64,000 nucleotides of DNA, from assembly GCA_041725895.1 (NCBI GenBank), contig JBGRQA010000027.1, positions 22,407-86,406 of the forward strand, given 5' to 3'. The notes under the pieces were generated by a model. That model was not told the DNA's origin. It did not search any database and was given only the letters and a program-made list of their open reading frames with translations. A program made the position numbers and the translations under genes. Below, piece by piece: positions 62,846-64,000 of this stretch. The DNA is from JBGRQA01 sp041725895 (GTDB taxonomy: Bacteria; Bacteroidota; Bacteroidia; Bacteroidales; Marinifilaceae). Position 1 is the stretch's first letter, and each line of letters starts with the position of its first letter.

Positions 62846-62918
62846 GGTACCATAGCTCAGTTGGTAGAGCAATGGACTGAAAATCCATGTGTCCCTGGTT
62901 CGATTCCAGGTGGTACCA
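62846..62918 (+). tRNA. tRNA-Phe (anticodon GAA), copy 3
   Basis: Identical to copies 1 and 2 over all 73 bases, about 2.2 kb away, with its own promoter and terminator. No GIY-YIG remnant follows this copy. Confidence 0.96.
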
Positions 62919-62927
62919 CCCGTAAAG

Positions 62928-62960
62928 CCGCTTCTTAGAAATAGGAAGCGGTTTTTTTTT
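62928..62960 (+). terminator. Terminator of tRNA-Phe copy 3
   Basis: CCGCTTC (62928-62934) pairs with GAAGCGG (62945-62951), followed by nine T. Confidence 0.8.
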
Positions 62961-63032
62961 GTCTTTACTCAAGTGTTTATGATTTTTTTTGGAAACTTTT
63001 TAATTTAGAAGCGAAACCACAATTACCTGGCT

Positions 63033-64000
63033 ATGTCGTTTGAACTTCTTTCAAATTTTCTTCTGTTTTGTATTGGACAAAGCTTTGTTCTGATGGGTGT
63101 TCTTGCGCAAAAAAAATTTCGTAAAAGACACAATCAACTTTTACAGGGTTTTCTTTTTCTTCTGAGTATTTACTACCTGCTTTCCTTTATTCAGATCAAA
63201 GAACTTTTTATCCCGGTAGGATTAATGAGTGCTTTGGCTCAACCCCTGGAACTGGGAATTGTGATTTTGTTCTTTTTCTATTGTAAAACTCTAATTGGGG
63301 TTAAGAGGAAAATAGGATGGCTACAGGTAGCCAAGAATGTTTCTTTTGTAATTGCATTTGGATGGCTTTTCTTCTCTCTTTTTCTTTTTTGGAGCTCTGT
63401 AGAAAGGGAAGTTGTTGTGATTTATCCTTTGGTTGGTAAATCTGTTCAACTTCTTGTTCGTAGCTGGTATGTTTTTCTACCTGTGGTGTTGCTATTCCAA
63501 TTTCGAAAAGATCGTCCTTGGGGCAAGTTCCTGTTGGGAGGTATTCGGCAGGGAGAGGATTGGATTCGATTGGCTTCGATGGTGGTGGTGATACATGGCT
63601 TATTTCGTATAAGTGCGGTTTTGTGCTCCGGAACCAAATTTGTTTCGATGTTGGAATGGATTGATCTGGCTTTTTTTCTAATCATTACTTATTTGTTGAG
63701 CTTTATTTTTATATCTGCACCGGAAACCATGTATCCCAAATTAAAGATGGAACGAACGAAAAGAGAGGGGGATCGAAAGGGACGTTTTTCTGCGGACGAA
63801 ATTCAGAATTTTATTCAAAGGATGGATTCTCTGATGCAAAATGAGAAATTGTTCCTGGATAGTGAATTCTCCTTGAACAATCTTTCCGATCGGATGGGGC
63901 TGCCTGTTCATCATCTTTCCGAAATTATTAACCAGGGACATGGCTTAAATTTTAACGATTACATCAATCAATTCCGGGTAGAGGAATTCAAGAGATTGCT
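63033..64000 (+). CDS. AraC-type transcriptional regulator with membrane N-terminus (partial)
   Basis: An open frame of 322 codons runs off the window end. The first 230 residues hold about six to seven membrane helices (MSFELLSNFLLFCIGQSFVL, then YYLLSFIQ, IVILFFFYC and so on). A cytoplasmic AraC-type DNA-binding domain follows (LFLDSEFSLNNLSDRMGLPV and HHLSEIINQGHGLNFNDYIN, then FRVEEFKRL). In such proteins the membrane part is thought to sense an envelope signal. The second helix-turn-helix is cut off, so only the start of the domain can be judged. The ATG at 63033 is the first Met of the hydrophobic segment. Confidence 0.85.
   Translation, partial: MSFELLSNFLLFCIGQSFVLMGVLAQKKFRKRHNQLLQGFLFLLSIYYLLSFIQIKELFIPVGLMSALAQPLELGIVILFFFYCKTLIGVKRKIGWLQVAKNVSFVIAFGWLFFSLFLFWSSVEREVVVIYPLVGKSVQLLVRSWYVFLPVVLLFQFRKDRPWGKFLLGGIRQGEDWIRLASMVVVIHGLFRISAVLCSGTKFVSMLEWIDLAFFLIITYLLSFIFISAPETMYPKLKMERTKREGDRKGRFSADEIQNFIQRMDSLMQNEKLFLDSEFSLNNLSDRMGLPVHHLSEIINQGHGLNFNDYINQFRVEEFKRL

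Noticed and set aside
60459..62918. Repeated 73-base units as a possible CRISPR-like or direct-repeat array
   Set aside because: They are tRNA-Phe genes with irregular spacing.

Overview
The window looks like the chromosome of a Bacteroidota bacterium, most probably from the Marinilabiliales/Marinifilaceae side of the phylum. The evidence is: fused SecDF, a TolC/HlyD/MacB-type efflux cluster, DUF4783, DUF5916 and TIGR02757 family genes, many lipoproteins with a Cys lipobox followed by acidic residues, an almost complete lack of Shine-Dalgarno sequences, and promoters of the Bacteroidota type (TTTG, about 19 bases, TAnnTTTG). No phage, IS element or CRISPR array is visible. The genus assignment is inference.

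Layout. 1-8.9 kb: thioredoxin-like protein, PLP aminotransferase, two AT-rich lipoprotein genes (one of 4-fold beta flower type), valS, a small membrane protein, a RidA protein and a cold shock protein. 8.9-17.5 kb: a 1.1 kb leader region with several stem-loops in front of glutamine synthetase, DUF4783, rlmH, and a very large sensor kinase translationally coupled to a metallo-beta-lactamase-fold protein. 17.7-23.1 kb (minus strand): a LuxR-type regulator with a degenerate receiver, a hemerythrin/RIC-like protein, a TPR protein, der and era. 23.1-27.0 kb: the riboflavin operon ribD-ribE-ribBA-ribH behind an FMN riboswitch and its terminator. 27-36 kb: a pseudouridine synthase, glmM, a three-gene efflux cluster without its ATPase, mdh and a retropepsin-like protein. 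36-46 kb: secDF, tatA, a Ca/Na antiporter, a DUF5916 outer-membrane protein, lolD, TIGR02757 and a trmN6-like methyltransferase. 46-52.5 kb: a PNGase F-like lipoprotein with a partner lipoprotein, a saccharopine dehydrogenase-like protein and mutS. 52.6-58.4 kb: tRNA-Gly and tRNA-Leu, a copper-type TonB receptor with a small Cys-rich protein, a DsrE protein with selD, and a histidine phosphatase lipoprotein. 58.4-64 kb: an O-methyltransferase, an M16 peptidase, three identical tRNA-Phe genes, an S41 peptidase and a truncated AraC-type regulator.

Most genes are housekeeping. Coherent units are riboflavin synthesis under FMN control, a probable copper uptake pair, a probable selenium pair, and the hemerythrin/regulator pair, which may sense NO or O2 stress.

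The most unusual structure is at 60.56-61.05 kb. An intact tRNA-Phe with its terminator is followed by a small GIY-YIG nuclease reading frame (interrupted by one in-frame TAG). This runs directly into a remnant of the 3' end of tRNA-Phe whose T-loop region has been replaced by a 20-base palindrome, and the remnant is followed by a second, related terminator. It reads as a tRNA-associated, homing-like element. The second candidate for new biology is the set of related stem-loops upstream of glnA.
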